The notes under the pieces: model-generated
What the model was told of the DNA's origin: nothing
Seen by the model: only the letters and a program-made list of their open reading frames with translations
Database searches by the model: none
From: Alisma plantago-aquatica
Lineage: Eukaryota; Streptophyta; Magnoliopsida; Alismatales; Alismataceae
DNA: 64,000 nt
NCBI GenBank assembly: GCA_963693085.1
Contig: OY856409.1
Location: 523,783,803 to 523,847,802 of the forward strand
Reading direction: 5' to 3'
Translations under genes and position numbers: made by a program
Shown: in pieces, positions 19,592 through 32,220 of the stretch
Layout: every line of letters starts with the position of its first letter
Numbering within the stretch: position 1 is the first letter of the stretch

Positions 19592-22037
19592 TTTTCCCTC
19601 CTTAAAGGAATTTTGTCCCCAAAATTAAAAAACATCCTCAAAGATTTGGACTACCAATCAAAGTGATATCCTCCAAATGATAATCACCTTGTAATCAAAA
19701 GTCACTTATAAACTTTTATTGACCAACTTGAAGTCAAAAGATCATAGTTCATCAATGGATTTCAAATTCAAGTCATGTCTATATCGAGTATGATCAAGAG
19801 TGGAGATTATCCATCATGAATCAAATTGGTCACGATCTAACAAAATTGTGGTCAAGAGTCAAGATTCAAATATCAAATGTTTTTTATTCAATCTTTCAGA
19901 GTCAGATACTATATCCTATTTTAGACCCTATGCATGATCATTCATCCAAAGCAACAATCTAGAAAAATCTTGAGATATCAATGTCCATTCATAGTCAATG
20001 ATAATCAAGGTTGGTGATGATCATACCCAGGTCATTTTTAGGAAATCAACCTTATAATAAAAAAATATCATCCTTGATATTATCTCTGAGTCAAAATCTT
20101 CACAATCTGATTTCTTGGGTCAAAGATTTAAAATTTGGATGATCATATCTTAAGTCAAACAAATAGAGTTATTGGTTAAAGAGTGCAATATAACTTTACT
20201 TCCCAACATTTTAAGGTCCTAACTTCTTTATGGCCTAGGTGGGGTTATACTTCCATGATAGAGATTTCATATTTCAACAATTCAGAACAAACATCATATT
20301 TCATTATCATGATTTCATGTTCAAAATGATGGAAGGTCCCACCGTAGTCTACAAGAGATTTATACCCTAATTCATAAGTTGAGTGAATCCACATAGTAAA
20401 ATTTTCAAAAAATTTGTGATTTAGACTACGAAAGTCATCGGTCTAATATCAAGGGTGATATCAAGATCCCCATAGCATGATTATCACCACCACATCAATA
20501 TTAAGATCATGTGTCAAGATTTCGTATATCAATATCGAGAGTTGGAGTTTATATATCAAGATCATAGGTTCAAACATTTCAAATCTACTTCTTAGGTTCC
20601 CATTTAGACCTTAGGCGAGATCATTCATCCTTATTCAACAATCAAGCAACGATTGAGCAACATTTGTGATATCAATCATCAATTTTTTTATTACCATGGT
20701 ATCAAGGTTTGATGAATGATCTAGACCAAGGTAATTCTAGGAATTTAGCAACAAGTTATAGTCAACATTGCATTTAAAATGAGATTCAAGATTGAGTATT
20801 AGCATTGCCATAGACTTGACCTATTCGAGCCTTGAGTCAAGGAATCAAAATTAGGTGGAAGGGGTTACCTTTCCAAACTCTAAATAATCAACAAGATTAC
20901 AATTTAGAGACAGTCATAAATAGAGATATGACCAAGGTTAGAGAGTCATAAGTCAAGTACCACCCAAATCTAGCACATTAGTAATCACAGGCTATAAACA
21001 TTGATCATAGCAAAATATGGGAAGTATAAATTATCAAATTTCACTTCATAAAGTAATGAGGTCAAAGATCAAGGTCATAAATTGGGCAACCATATTCCAA
21101 AATTTTAGAAACTTTGGATTGTAATATAGGTCCCTTACTTTCATAGTTGAAGTAAAGGGATGTCTTTACGAAATTGAGAAGTCAAATTAGGAACTCAATA
21201 ATCTAAGAATAATTGTGTGCAGTCAAGAGTTCATATGGTTGAGTCTTATAAAGAGGCATACTAGTTAATAGGATAATTTCCTCTTGCAACTAGTCTTCAC
21301 ATCATGATCTAGGGGTCAAAGGCATAGTCAAATCAAGGTATGGGGCATGATACATATTGATAGAGAAAGATTTGCTTAACCATGGTTTGAGGTTTGATTG
21401 AAAATAGGAGCAACATAGGTTCAATCAATACGGATCTCATCAACCATGAGGTGCAAAACATAAGTTCCACCTTATTTCACCATATGACAAAGTGACCTCA
21501 ATCATAGGTAGCACATATATTTGATTTGTTGATATTGAGTTTGTATAAACTTTACACATGAGTATATCACCTTCAAGAGTGCTTTCATATATCAATTAGG
21601 TATTTCAAATTAAGATCAGATCATGGCATGATATTGGTCCATACTTTGCAAATTTTTAACTCACATTTCAGTTGTTTCCCCATGCTACATAAAAATAGGA
21701 GAGTACATATTGAGTCAAGGCCCTCTATCAGAGATGAGAAGAAGAAAAGTCAACCTAAAAAGTTCTAATGGGTAGAAAGGGGTAGTTCTTTAAGAGGAGA
21801 TGAGTAGAGAGTTGACTCTCTTGGGTTAAAGAATGTCCCTTCTTGGTCAACTTTGTCCAGGTAGAGCGGGCAACCTCAGCCACCATTGTGAGCGGATAGG
21901 AGGTGATTACTAGCTAGAACCCTGAGCCTAGACATCACAATATTTCCATTAAGGATTTTCCAACTTTTCCTTAGTTCAAGAGACTAGAGAAATTATTTAC
22001 TTAATGCATATGATAGTGTGTGCTCTCTGATACCAAC
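19592..22037 (-). other. LARD non-coding interior
   Basis: 2446 bp without any open frame of note on either strand and no retroelement protein motif that I could find. The polypurine tract (minus strand, 19592-19608) abuts the left LTR, and the PBS (minus strand, 22021-22036) abuts the right LTR. The sequence is AT-rich and full of ATCAAG/TTGATC words. Confidence 0.8.
22021..22036 (-). other. Primer-binding site of the LARD
   Basis: On the minus strand TTGGTATCAGAGAGCA begins one base after the LTR end (LTR ends ...CATGACA). It matches the Met-tRNA-type site over TGGTATCAGAG. Confidence 0.85.
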
Positions 22038-24263
22038 TGTCATGAAACCATTCTTACCCCAGTCCCAATCCAACTGCTTAGACAATGGTAAAGGGACTGA
22101 AATTAATCTCACACAGTGGCATGCACAATAAGAAATAGTAAATCAAAACATAAATAGTTTAATTAAATTAATCAATCTTTTATAAGAATTTTTCAATTTT
22201 TCTTTATCATTAGAGTTGTTGAGTGAGGAAGAGATTAGTCAACACCTCATAATGATCCATTTTTTTCCTAAATAAAAAATCATGACCTAAAATCAATGCA
22301 ACAACATTGAGTATAGTTGTTGAAAAATAAGAAATTGTTTATATATTCAAAAGGGTAACCACATAGCTTTTTAGGGCAAAAAGAGATTAACAATATATTA
22401 ACTTTCTAATAGCCAACATGTACAAATATTCATGAGCATAGTGAAACAAAAGTATACTCTATAACAAAATTCAATCATCAACCATCCCACATGATGACTG
22501 TGGGTGAGAGTTTTATGAGGAGCAACTTAACCCTCAGGGAAAGGCCATAAACACTTGACCCTATGGGAGAGGAAAAAGGTTTCCACTTGACCCCTATCTA
22601 CAAAAGGGAAAAGGTATGAGACAAAATAATAGTGAGGAGTATATTTGCAAGTTCCATAGAAGAGAAAGACAATGATCAACATACATATATAAATTTGAAA
22701 CTCTAGTCATACCCAATGAGTTAGTTCAACGATGTATGTAGCCAAGTGTTTTATCCATAGGTACATATTCATACTCTACATCACACATCCAATTTCAAGA
22801 GAGTAGAGTACATGTACCTTTCATCGAATATTAGAGCAAGATCTTAAGTAACTCAAGTCAAGATTAGTAAGTCCTGGCATGTAAATAGGGATACATACAT
22901 CAAAATAGGGGTTTCATCAAAAGGGGTCACCATTACCGTGTAGGGTTGTTTTATATATTATTATCGAACTTTAGGTGTGGTATATTTCCATGATCAAGAT
23001 TTCATGTTTTCAAGATTATCAAGATTAGAATCAAGAACCATACCTAGTTTATAATCAGACCTTACCCAAAATAATGGTCATTGGTCAACTTCTAGATCAA
23101 GCTTAAAATATAGATTCCACAATATATTATAAAAGTATTAGATTTCAAAGGTTTGATCATTCACAAGATTTCCATTAGATAACAACAACCAGATTTCCTT
23201 GATTTTCATGATATCAAAGCTAATTTTTGTTAAAGGTGCAACAGTTTATTTCACAATCACCATACAAGTCCCAAACAAGGGAAATTTTGGAGAAGGAAAA
23301 AGATTTAGATGCTAAATATAGTTCCATTGCGTCCCTATCATTCTCCCAATTAAAATGGACTATAGATTTGACTATGTTTTATATCGAATGTAGAAAATAT
23401 GATCGTAATATGATTTTAGAGAGAGAAAGAGAAAGTAGTAAACATGAGGAGAGAGAAAACATAACGAAAATGAAGCTGCTATAGTGATTTTGTGGTTGCA
23501 CACATTTGTAGAGCTATTGGCAAGAGCATATGAGTGTGGGGGTGTGTCCAGAGGGTAGGGTTAGCCTTGTGGAAGTGACACAAAGCCAAAGGTGGTCAGA
23601 TATAGGTCTTGAACTAGGGCTTTGAAGACGGATTTTAGAGCTAAAAGGCTCTATGGAAGCACCCAACTTTGGAGAATGGAACCTTGACAAATGTGTGTGA
23701 TTGGAGGACAAAAATAGGTTAGAAAGATGTGGGATTTGAAGTCAAAGAGAAATAACCAAAAATCAGACAAAGTAGTGGAGAAATGATCAAGATCCGAGGA
23801 TCAAGGTTCCTCACCCAACCTAGCGGCTAGTTTGCTGCTAACCTAAGGTAGGGTACAAACCCTACCTGGGTGGGCCAACCAGCACACGGACTAGGCCCAA
23901 CAAGGGTGGATTTCGGCCCAAAAGCTTAGAAAAAGAGGGTAAAAATGCTAGAAAAGGTGGTTTAAATATGCAATTTTCAAGAAATTCTATAGGGAGCTAG
24001 GAATATGGTCTAGAATATTAAAAAAAATTGGTATCCAAAGTATAAAGATAGATATTGCAATGAAATAAAAGATTAGCAAGTCTAAAATAAGTAGAATTCA
24101 TGTTTTATATGTATACAATCGTATCTAATTCTCAATTAAGTGTCACCAATTTCCTCAAATCACATTATTATCCAAATATCCCCCAAAATGAGTCTACAAT
24201 ACTTATTTAATGATAAAGTGTGGTTATCGAGAGATTAATGGATGAAAAATTCACTTTATCACA
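22038..24263 (-). repeat. 5' LTR of the LARD
   Basis: 2226 bp, uninterrupted, from TGTCATGAAACC (22038) to TTTATCACA (24263), matching 16523-19591 minus the Cassandra insert. It is the reference that shows how the left LTR was split. Confidence 0.9.
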
Positions 24264-25259
24264 TATCTTCTGCACTAGCCAAGTCATCGACTAAGGAGTC
24301 TAACTGATCAACTAGAGGACTGAGGAGCATGCAGACAAAAGGAGTCAACCAATCAACTAGAGGCCCAACTGATCAACTAAAGGAGGCCAGTCAACTGCAT
24401 GAGCCAGGACTAGTCGACCGACCGATGAAGCCAATAAACCGACTGAGAAGTCCAACTGATGGACTGGGGGGTCCACCCGATCAACCACCATGTTCCAGCA
24501 GCATATTATCCAGTACAAGTTGTTACATATGATGTGGACCTTAGGTGGTAGAAATTCTTTATGGATCCAAAGAATTGCATTAGTATGGTCATAACCATTG
24601 CTCGTATGTTTTATGATTGCATTTTATATTTGTGGATATAGCATTTATATGATACGTACTATAAGTGCACGGTGATTGGATATGTATGTGTATTTATATA
24701 TATAATTTCTCAATAAACATTAAATCTAAGATGCTTTCCATAAGTGACACATGAAAATTTTGATCGACCAAGCATGGACATGCCCTAGCATGGTGCGTCA
24801 TCTATTTTATGGAAGTGTGATGGTAGTTATGTGGGTGTTCTTTAACATGGTGTATTTCTATCATATTGGCTTTTGGTTCAGGTTTAACTAGGTGAACTTA
24901 ATGGTATTAAGTGCCTAGCAGCATACAAATAGACTATACCAAGGAGTTGTGCATATTATCTATCCAAAAATTATATGAGATGCAATTGGCAAATGTTTTC
25001 TATCTTAATAATTGGTTATGGACATCGTTGTTGGCTGGGTAATAACTTAATTATTTTGGTTCTTGGCTCACTAAGAAGATTGTTCATTGCAATCTTCCAA
25101 ATTGGTAGTGAGGGCTATGGATTTGAACAAAATTGTAGGGAAATCATAAGGAATTAAAATTATTATTAATATTGTCAAACTTATCAAATCAAATCAAATT
25201 AAATCTAAAGTGTTTTAACAAAAGTTGCACATTTTCTTTTTTGGAATCTAATGGAAAAT
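24264..25259 (+). other. Copia leader, second part
   Basis: Untranslated region before gag. 24290-24490 holds a loosely repeated motif of the form AACTGATCAACTAGAGG (at least six variants). The rest is AT-rich without features. Confidence 0.6.
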
Positions 25260-26095
25260 ACAAACAAATTTTCTTTGTGATCGGTCCTTGAGAAGGATAA
25301 GTTGAATAAGAATAACTTCTATGAATGATTCAGGATGTTCTCATTCAAGAGAGCAAGCTCTACATCATGGAGACACCACAACCAGATGAACATGATCCCA
25401 CCGCACCTAAGGTTGACATGGATGCTTACAAGAAGAACTCTGAAGATGCCATGGATGTCAAGTACATGATGTTATACTCAATGAACTATAAGTTGTAGAG
25501 ACAACATGAGAACATGGACGTTATTGAGATGGTAACACATCTTAATAACATATACCAAGATAAGGCAAGACAAGAGAGATATGATATCTCAAAGGTATTG
25601 TTCAAGTGAAACATGGTAGAAGAAGATCCAGTGGGTCCCCATGTACTCAAGTTGATTGGGTATGTAGAGAACCTTGATAAACTAGGATTTACCTTGGGTC
25701 AAGAGTTGGCTATAGATGTAATTATGTAGTTGCTGCCAGAATCATACAACTAGTTTGTCATGAACTACAACATGAATGATTTTGACAAGATGTTGTCAGA
25801 ATTACTTAGCATGTTGAGGACAACTAAAGCACAAATGAATAAGGACACACCCAAATCTATAATGATGCTCAACAGAGGGAAGTTCAAGGGCAAAGTCAAA
25901 GCTAAGAAGAGTTCTAAAGCTATCCATAAACCAAAGTCTTCAGCACTGAAAGCTAAGGGAGGAATGAATAAGGACCAAAAGTTCCACCATTGTTACCCAC
26001 ATAGATATTGGAAAAGAAACTATCCTCTTTATATAGAGGATCTTAGAAATAAGAAGGAGATAGAAATATTCACTTTAGGACTTGAGAAGAAGTAA
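25260..26095 (+). pseudogene. gag relic of the plus-strand copia element
   Basis: Coding homology begins around 25290 (DKLNKNNFYE), shifts frame near 25330, and runs through METPQPDEHDPTAP, MMLYSMNYKL, IEMVTHLNNIYQDKARQERY, GPHVLKLIGYVENLDKLG and MNDFDKMLSELLSMLRT to a basic C-terminal tail (KGKVKAKKSSKA). At least four in-frame stops interrupt it. The zinc knuckle near 25985-26030 is lost: in HHCYPHRYWKRNY only one of the cysteines remains, and the His is Tyr. The intact protein would form the element's particle. The last 111 codons (25760-26095) are open. Confidence 0.85.
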
Positions 26096-26469
26096 GCTAG
26101 AACTATGCAAAGCAAGAATTGTTTCCACTACAGTTGCAATCGATCATTCAGCCTAATGGGAATGTAATAGAATTAGTGAATTGATATTGGTTACCTTCCA
26201 TTAATGAAAACCTCATGTATTTTATACAGACAAGAATATTATGAATATCAAAAGTTTTTTTAAGCAATAAGATCTTATATGGAAGTGCCATGTCTCATAA
26301 TCTATACTTGATAGTTCTGGAGACAAATATGTGTAACACATTTACTGGATGACTCGATGATTCAAACAATAAAACATATAGAACTATAATCCAAAGCACA
26401 TAAATGAGTAGTGCATTTCTAGAATCCATAATGATGGTTGTCTAAACTCTTTGGTTTATTGAACCAATA

Positions 26470-26800
26470 GAGACATTCAAGTCTTATTTGTTGGGAAATA
26501 TAATAAAAGAACCTTTCATTAGATGTAGTGGGAGAGTGAGTATTCTATTAGGGATCATACATATTGATGTATGTAGACCTTTTAGAATAAGTGGTAGAGG
26601 TTGTTACTAGTACCTCATTATATTTACAGATGATCTAAATAGATATGGTAGTCTGCATTTAATGAAATACAAGTATGAATCTCTTGAAGTGATCAAGGAG
26701 ATCATGAATGAAGTACATAACCAACTTGGTAAAAGTATTAAAACACTTCAATATGATCGATGTGGGAAATATTTTGAAGCAATAGTTGGAGGACCTTCTG
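26470..26800 (+). pseudogene. Integrase core relic of the plus-strand copia element
   Basis: The plus strand reads IIHIDVCRPFRISGRG, then IIFTDDLNRYGSLHLMK and LGKSIKTLQYDRCGKYFE. The first catalytic Asp is at 26566-26568 and the second at 26755-26757, in the same frame 63 codons apart, the spacing expected of copia integrase. One stop lies between them (after GRGCY). The catalytic Glu region downstream is not readable. The upstream region (26100-26470), where protease and the zinc-binding part should be, is too decayed to annotate. Confidence 0.83.
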
Positions 26801-27345
26801 GAAGACCTTGATAATGTATCACAATGAAATCCACCTTAAACATAATGATGTATCAAAAAGAAGGTATTACACCTTGTTAGTCATGGTGTGATCATCAATA
26901 AATCTAGTTGATCTTCCATTCTCCTTTTAGCACATTTTTACATTAAACAATGTGTCGTCTAAAATGGTTCAAAAGACACCATGTGATATATGACATGGGA
27001 AGTGTCCTGATATGTCTTTTATAAGGATTCGGATTGAAATCTTATATAAGACAATAGTTTCTTGAAAAGCTTTGTCCAAAAAATCACATACATGTTATTT
27101 TTTTAATACTGCTTTTATATTCCAATCTGACAACAAAAGTGTTTGTTCCTAGGACGATTGAGTTCCTTAAAGGGAATTCAATTCCAAAGGAATAAGTGGG
27201 AGAAAAGTCAAACTCAAAAAGTTCAAGACCGATAAGAAAACATTGAACCTAAAGAGGTATAGTAGAAACAATGAGAATCACAAATTGTTGTGGAATCCCA
27301 AAGTTCCTTATGTAACAGAAAACCTTGTAGATCTAGTAGAACACA
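26801..27345 (+). other. Decayed integrase C-terminal region
   Basis: By position this should hold the rest of integrase and the linker to RT. Only scattered similarity remains (for example KTPCDI-like and KAFVPRTIEFL-like readings in different frames). Confidence 0.4.
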
Positions 27346-27460
27346 CCTCAATAGCTTCTAGGTAGGTGGTTGGCTCATCGTCTATGATAACTCATGACTC
27401 AAGAAGGCAGTGTGTTGGTCATAGATCATGAGCCAACAACCTACCTAGAAGCTATTGAGG
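27346..27460. repeat. Local inverted duplication (46/47-bp arms, 22-nt spacer)
   Basis: The left arm 27346-27391 (CCTCAATAGCTTCTAGGTAGG...) is the reverse complement of the right arm 27414-27460 (...CCTACCTAGAAGCTATTGAGG) with about five differences. The right arm is genuine copia coding sequence (DHEPTTYLEAIEGP), so the left arm is a new inverted copy of it. Confidence 0.9.
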
Positions 27461-28404
27461 GACCAAAATCTGATAAATGGCTTTAGGATAAGGGTTCTAA
27501 GATGGACTCTACATATACCAACAAGGTATGACCTTGATGGATCCACATGAAGGGATAAAACCCATATAGTGAAATTGGGTCTTCAAAAGGAGACTGACAT
27601 GGATTGTCATGTATAAAACTATAAGGGCATATTGATTGAAAAAAAAAATCCAAACAAGTTCAAATTGTTGAACATGATGAAATCCTTCCACTAGTTTCCA
27701 TGATCAAATCCATCAAGATCATGTTTTCCATTGCACCATAGTGTGACTATGAGATTTGGCAAATGGATGTTAAAACTACATTCTTTAATATGAATATTGT
27801 AGAGGATGTGTGTGACACAACTCAAAAGGTTTTATAAATCCAATTTTTGCAAATAAAGTTTGTAAGCTACAAAGGTCAATCTTAGGATTGAAGTAAGCAT
27901 ATTAGACCTAGACTTTGATTCGACAAGATAGTAAAAAACGTTTGACTTTAGTCAAAATTAAGATAAAATTTGTGATCGAAAAAGTGATTGGGAGCATATT
28001 TATATTCCATATACTGGTGGGCAATGACATCCTTATCCAGTAAATATTAAAACATGGAGGGAAGCACCTTCTCTATGAAGGGATTAAGTGAAGCATCCTA
28101 TATCTTAGGAATCAAGATCTATAGAAATAGATCCAAAAAGCTTCTTGGCCTAAGTAAGAGAACATACATTGGTAAGATGTTGAAGGGGTTCATCATGCAT
28201 GACTTAATGAAAGAAGTTTTTTCCTTGTTCCATGGAATTAATCTCTCAGGAGCCCAATGTCCCAATTCTTGTGAAGAACAAGAACACATGAATAAAATGT
28301 CATCTGCATTCATAATTGGATCTATCATGAATGTAATGTTATTTTACTCATTTAGTTGTCTCGTATGTATAGGACATGATGAGAGGATATCTTTCAGATC
28401 CTAG
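27414..28404 (+). pseudogene. Reverse transcriptase relic of the plus-strand copia element
   Basis: It opens with HEPTTYLEAIEGPKSDKWL, the usual copia RT lead-in, and continues with DYEIWQMDVKTTFFNMN at about 27744-27795 (the first catalytic Asp region). Sequence near 28010-28040 reads ILVGNDILI, where YVDDILLIGND would be expected; the YVDD itself is not recognisable. The 116-codon open stretch 28054-28404 codes for FSMKGLSEASYILGIKIYRN and GLSKRTYIGKMLKGF, the palm/thumb end. It is not functional. Confidence 0.87.
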
Positions 28405-28974
28405 TGAAGTTCACTAGACTACCATAAAGAACATCATTATGTACTCAGGAAGCATGAAATGATTAGTTACTTGGTTATGGTATTGAGGAAGAGTTGGTGT
28501 AAAGGGTTACACCTATGTAAGTTTCAAAAATGAAAAAGAAAATTAATGGACATAATATAAATTTGTGTTTGACCTTAAAGCAAGAACTGTGAGCTAGAAA
28601 AGTTTCAAGCAAGAGATAGTTGTTTAATTCTACAATAGAAGTTGAGTAGCTTGTTGTTGTGAAAACAATAGAGGATATTTTATGGATCAAGTAGCTCATG
28701 TAGATGAACTTATGGGAGGTTCCAACCATTGGTGACACAATAGAAATATCGTGATAATAACAGAGCTACTAGATAGGCAAGGAATCTCAGATAGCATACT
28801 ACCGCAATTCTGTATCATGATAGAAGTCGTGCAATAAGGAGATATGAAAACTTGCTAAATCCCAACTTGAAGAAAATATTGATAACCCATTATAAAAGCA
28901 CTTGAGCAACAGAAACATGAAGGAGATGTCAAAGATAACTTGGAATAAGATTTGTAGGTGATTTTCTCTAAGTG
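28405..28974 (+). pseudogene. RNase H relic of the plus-strand copia element
   Basis: Fragments in shifting frames correspond to the RNase H end of pol, including DNNRATR at about 28754-28774 and SRAIRRYENLL near 28825. Numerous stops. Gene order alone makes the assignment firm. Confidence 0.6.
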
Positions 28975-28986
28975 CAAGTGGGAGTT
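28975..28986 (+). other. Polypurine tract of the plus-strand copia element
   Basis: GCAAGTGGGAGTT abuts the 3' LTR start TGTTGG, as in many plant copia elements. Confidence 0.8.
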
Positions 28987-30944
28987 TGTTGGTATGTAAG
29001 CTCATTAAGACAATCAAATAATGACTGTATTGGGGCATCATTTACCTGATTTGATAATTATAAAGGTAATTTTATCTACTATATTTGTGTCAATCATGAT
29101 ATGATGACACAAACATGGTAGATGTCTAAAGAATGATGTTGTTTAATGAAATATGTTTTCAGGTGGAGGACCTCAACAATGAGATCATATGTATGATAAG
29201 AATACATACATTCTTGTTGTGCCCCTAGTCAGATATTACTATGAAAGAAAAATAGACAACATTAATACATAAGACTAGAATGTGTGTTGGTTGATGACAT
29301 AATGTCATTAGTCATGATATTTGATATCAAACCAAACATATTGGTACATGTGAGAGAACAATGTATCAGATAGACCCACCTTGAGAGTGATACATGGAGA
29401 CCATGAAATGGTAGTCAGAATCATCTCTCATAGTGATAGAGGTGATTGTTGTTCTTAGACCTAAAGTCATTATACTAATCTCATGTCATTCGATGTATTT
29501 TGTGATCACCCAATGTTACCTTGAATAAGGGTTACCATAAAGGTGATACTCAGGTACATTGTGACACCTGGGGATTGAATGTCAGAGATGTAGATGGTAT
29601 TTGTCCCTCTTATAGGAGATTGATATCATGGACACTTGATAAGAGAATTGTATGTCTATACTCATGTGACTTAATATATGATATGTGAGATCACATGCAT
29701 CTCATATAGTTTGTTCTATTTTAAGGAAAATGGATTGAATATTGATATGATAACAATTCCATTCTTCAAGTTCAATGAATATATCAAACTATTCGATCAC
29801 CATAACACTAATCAGGAATTGTAGGTTGAAGTTGTTCTCCAACTTTCCAATTACTCGGGCAGTAATGATGTGTTTCTAGATACTGCTTGCTCCATGTGAT
29901 GTCATGTATTGTTTATGAACATTCACTACCAACGTAATTTGGGACCTATAGGGTCACACACATATGATGCACCTGGAAAAGGAGTTTAATCATAAATATA
30001 ATTTAACTTGATTATTAAAGTGTTTAGGTATTCAATTTAAACAACATTGGTTGTACATTTTCTGAACTGGAATTTGAATCGCCTGGTTCATAAATGAATC
30101 ACCCAATTTAGAATATGAATATCACGATTCAGAAGGGAACCGATCGGTTCAAATAATTTCCCATTTCAATGATCAATGTGGTTGGATCAATGATTGATGT
30201 TTATGTCATGTCTTGCATTAAACGTCACATTGAAAGCCAATGTTTATACAAATAGGAAATATAGTGAACCAATCGATTCAAGTATTGAATCGACCGTTTC
30301 ACATATGAATCGGCTAGTTCAGAAGTGAACCGCTCAGTTCAGGATGTGAACTGATCGTTTCATGATTCACAATGTCTAGAAAATACATGAAATTTCTCTT
30401 CGACTCCCAGTTGATCTAGAAATCCTGACCCCGACCCTCCTATAAATAGAGGGGTAGTCAAGGCTTTCAGGAGACACAACAATAAGCAATGACAATTATT
30501 TTCCTCATAGTTGTTGTAACTAGAGAGCCAGAGCAAGTCTTATCCATAAAAGGGAGAGACAATATGGGAGAGAAAGACAACGCGAGTATGTTGACATTCA
30601 AAGGGACAACTCCTTCCTGTTGGTTTTGGTAGCGCAACATGAAGTTCCTGGTGGTCTATATAGACTATGTAGAGGCGTGGAGGCCATTGCTTCCACACTA
30701 GGAGGACTATAACCACTATTGTAAGTGTTGATGCACCAGGAAGTTGTCGTCATCAGTTGTTCATGTGCACCTTACGAAGAGTGCACATCATCGTGCAAGT
30801 GTAGTCGATAGGTTTTCTCTAGGATCACATATATCTCTTTCTACCTTATTTCCTAGATACATCGTTGTTGATGAAATTTTCTAATAAAAATAGGGACAAC
30901 ATTTTTGTTTCTACTGCCTTCTCTATCGTACCTATTCCCCAATA
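28987..30944 (+). repeat. 3' LTR of the plus-strand copia element
   Basis: It begins TGTTGGTATGTAAG and ends CCCCAATA, followed by the GTGCA duplication. 1958 bp against 2067 for the 5' LTR. It carries the same TATA box (30440-30452) and U3 GAAC/GTTC motif run (30065-30365), with different individual variants. Confidence 0.92.
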
Positions 30945-30949
30945 GTGCA
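30945..30949. repeat. Target-site duplication, right copy (GTGCA)
   Basis: Identical to 14058-14062. Confidence 0.88.
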
Positions 30950-32220
30950 TGAGATGCATGATGTCAAGCAGATTGTGCACCTGTTATTTATGGACATAGA
31001 CGAAATCGTATATGTTGAGAGTAAATCACAATATGTTCACTTATAGCTACACATAGAAAAGTAAATCTAGTGCCATCTCTACCAGGGGCTACATGCCATT
31101 GAGTCCTCCAAATTTGAGAAGCGCCTACGGATGAACCACTCACGCATGTGCATAAAGTGAAAGAAACTTGCATCACCTTGCTTGTTGTAATGAGACATTG
31201 TATCTCATGTTTGTTCAGGAAGTCTTCCCACGTCTAAGATTTTGGTAAATGGAAAAAGCTCACCAAATCATCTAAAGTCAGAAACAAGTGGGAAGAAGAT
31301 GCCAGGATAAGAATCCAACATGCATCTTATGTATTCATTCATTTGTATATTTCAAGTGTATATTTGATGATTTTTTTAGAGTTCTTGTTTGTGATTGTAA
31401 ACTTACTATTTTCAACTTGTTGTTTAGATTGTGTCCCAGAAAATTCTTTTCATATATTTACACAATAATTTAACTTCCAAAAATATTAGTGAGGTGCATG
31501 TGTGAAAGAGATTGAAAGGGACATGTCTAGAAAAACATGATAGATTTTTTAACCCCTTTTTTAGTTTGGATATATAATTGGATACAATGATGCCTTTTTG
31601 ATGTACTTGTTTGGTGTTTGTCTACTTGTTAGATTCTCAAGTTTGTAAAATGATACTTTCTCATCAAGAAAATATTGCAAATATGTTGCTTTATACATAT
31701 CAGAAATCATATTGGTATAACATGTATGAAACAATGATAAATTAAATGCTTGTTACTAAAATTACAAGAAAACACATGTATTATGTCAATGATTGTGATT
31801 ATTGTTATTTTATGCCTATTTTGGAAAAATCTAACTTGGCACATTCACTATCCATCGTCCATGTATTATCTGGAACTATTAAGTATTGTTTATTTTATGT
31901 GCACAAGGCAATGCTCATTGATCCATATGTCCAAGATAGACTACAATTTAAATTGGAGAGAATATGTCACTTTTTAATAGAAACCCATAGCTCTATGGTT
32001 ATTTAATTGACTTCAATGATAACCGTAAATTTTGGAGCTTGTCCTATTGTTGTTGGGGGCACGCTCTATAGATGTATTAAAATTTAGAAAAATATTATGT
32101 AGTGAGTTTGAAATTTATAATTGAACTTTGTTTGTCTATATTCTATAAGACAAACTATATGAGACAAAATATGATGATTTTGTGAAGCAGACGTGATTGA
32201 TGTTATTCGGGTTGTATTGT
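30950..32220. other. Unassigned sequence right of the copia insertion
   Basis: Directly continues the pre-insertion sequence left of 14063. Open frames at 30988-31176 (-) and 31746-32006 (+) have no recognised domain. No retroelement motif was seen. Confidence 0.5.

Larger units (their letters stand above)
16523..24263 (-). mobile_element. Non-autonomous LTR retrotransposon (LARD-like), nested in copia
   Basis: Long direct repeats 16523-19591 (after removing a nested 810-bp element, about 2259 bp) and 22038-24263 (2226 bp) flank a 2.45-kb interior without any open coding region. On the minus strand the PBS (TTGGTATCAGAGAGCA) follows the right-hand LTR, and a polypurine tract (CCTTTAAGGAGGGAAAA) precedes the left-hand one, so the element points left. 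Large LTRs with a non-coding core define a LARD. The PPT region resembles that of the Ty3/gypsy element at 41-53 kb, hinting that a Ty3/gypsy partner supplied its proteins. Flanks GACCT (16518-16522) and TATCT (24264-24268) agree at only three of five bases, so the duplication is decayed or the ends are off by a few bases. Confidence 0.87.
14063..30944 (+). mobile_element. Ty1/copia retrotransposon (Tork/Angela-like), split by a nested element
   Basis: Two related LTRs (14063-16129 and 28987-30944) are bounded by the 5-bp duplication GTGCA. A PBS follows the first LTR and a polypurine tract precedes the second. Gag, integrase, RT and RNase H relics lie in copia order on the plus strand at 25.2-28.98 kb. 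A foreign minus-strand element occupies 16523-24263. Without it the copia element is about 9.1 kb. The gag style (MVTHLNNIYQ..., MNDFDKMLSELLSMLRT) is that of Tork-type elements; the 2-kb LTRs starting TGTTGGTATG suggest an Angela-like branch. The lineage is an inference. All frames are damaged. Confidence 0.92.

Noticed and set aside
16518..24268. Clean target-site duplication for the LARD
   Set aside because: GACCT and TATCT match at only three of five positions, so the duplication is not claimed.
30988..31176. Possible host gene remnant on the minus strand
   Set aside because: A 62-codon open frame without recognisable domain, splice context or continuation. Too little to call a gene.
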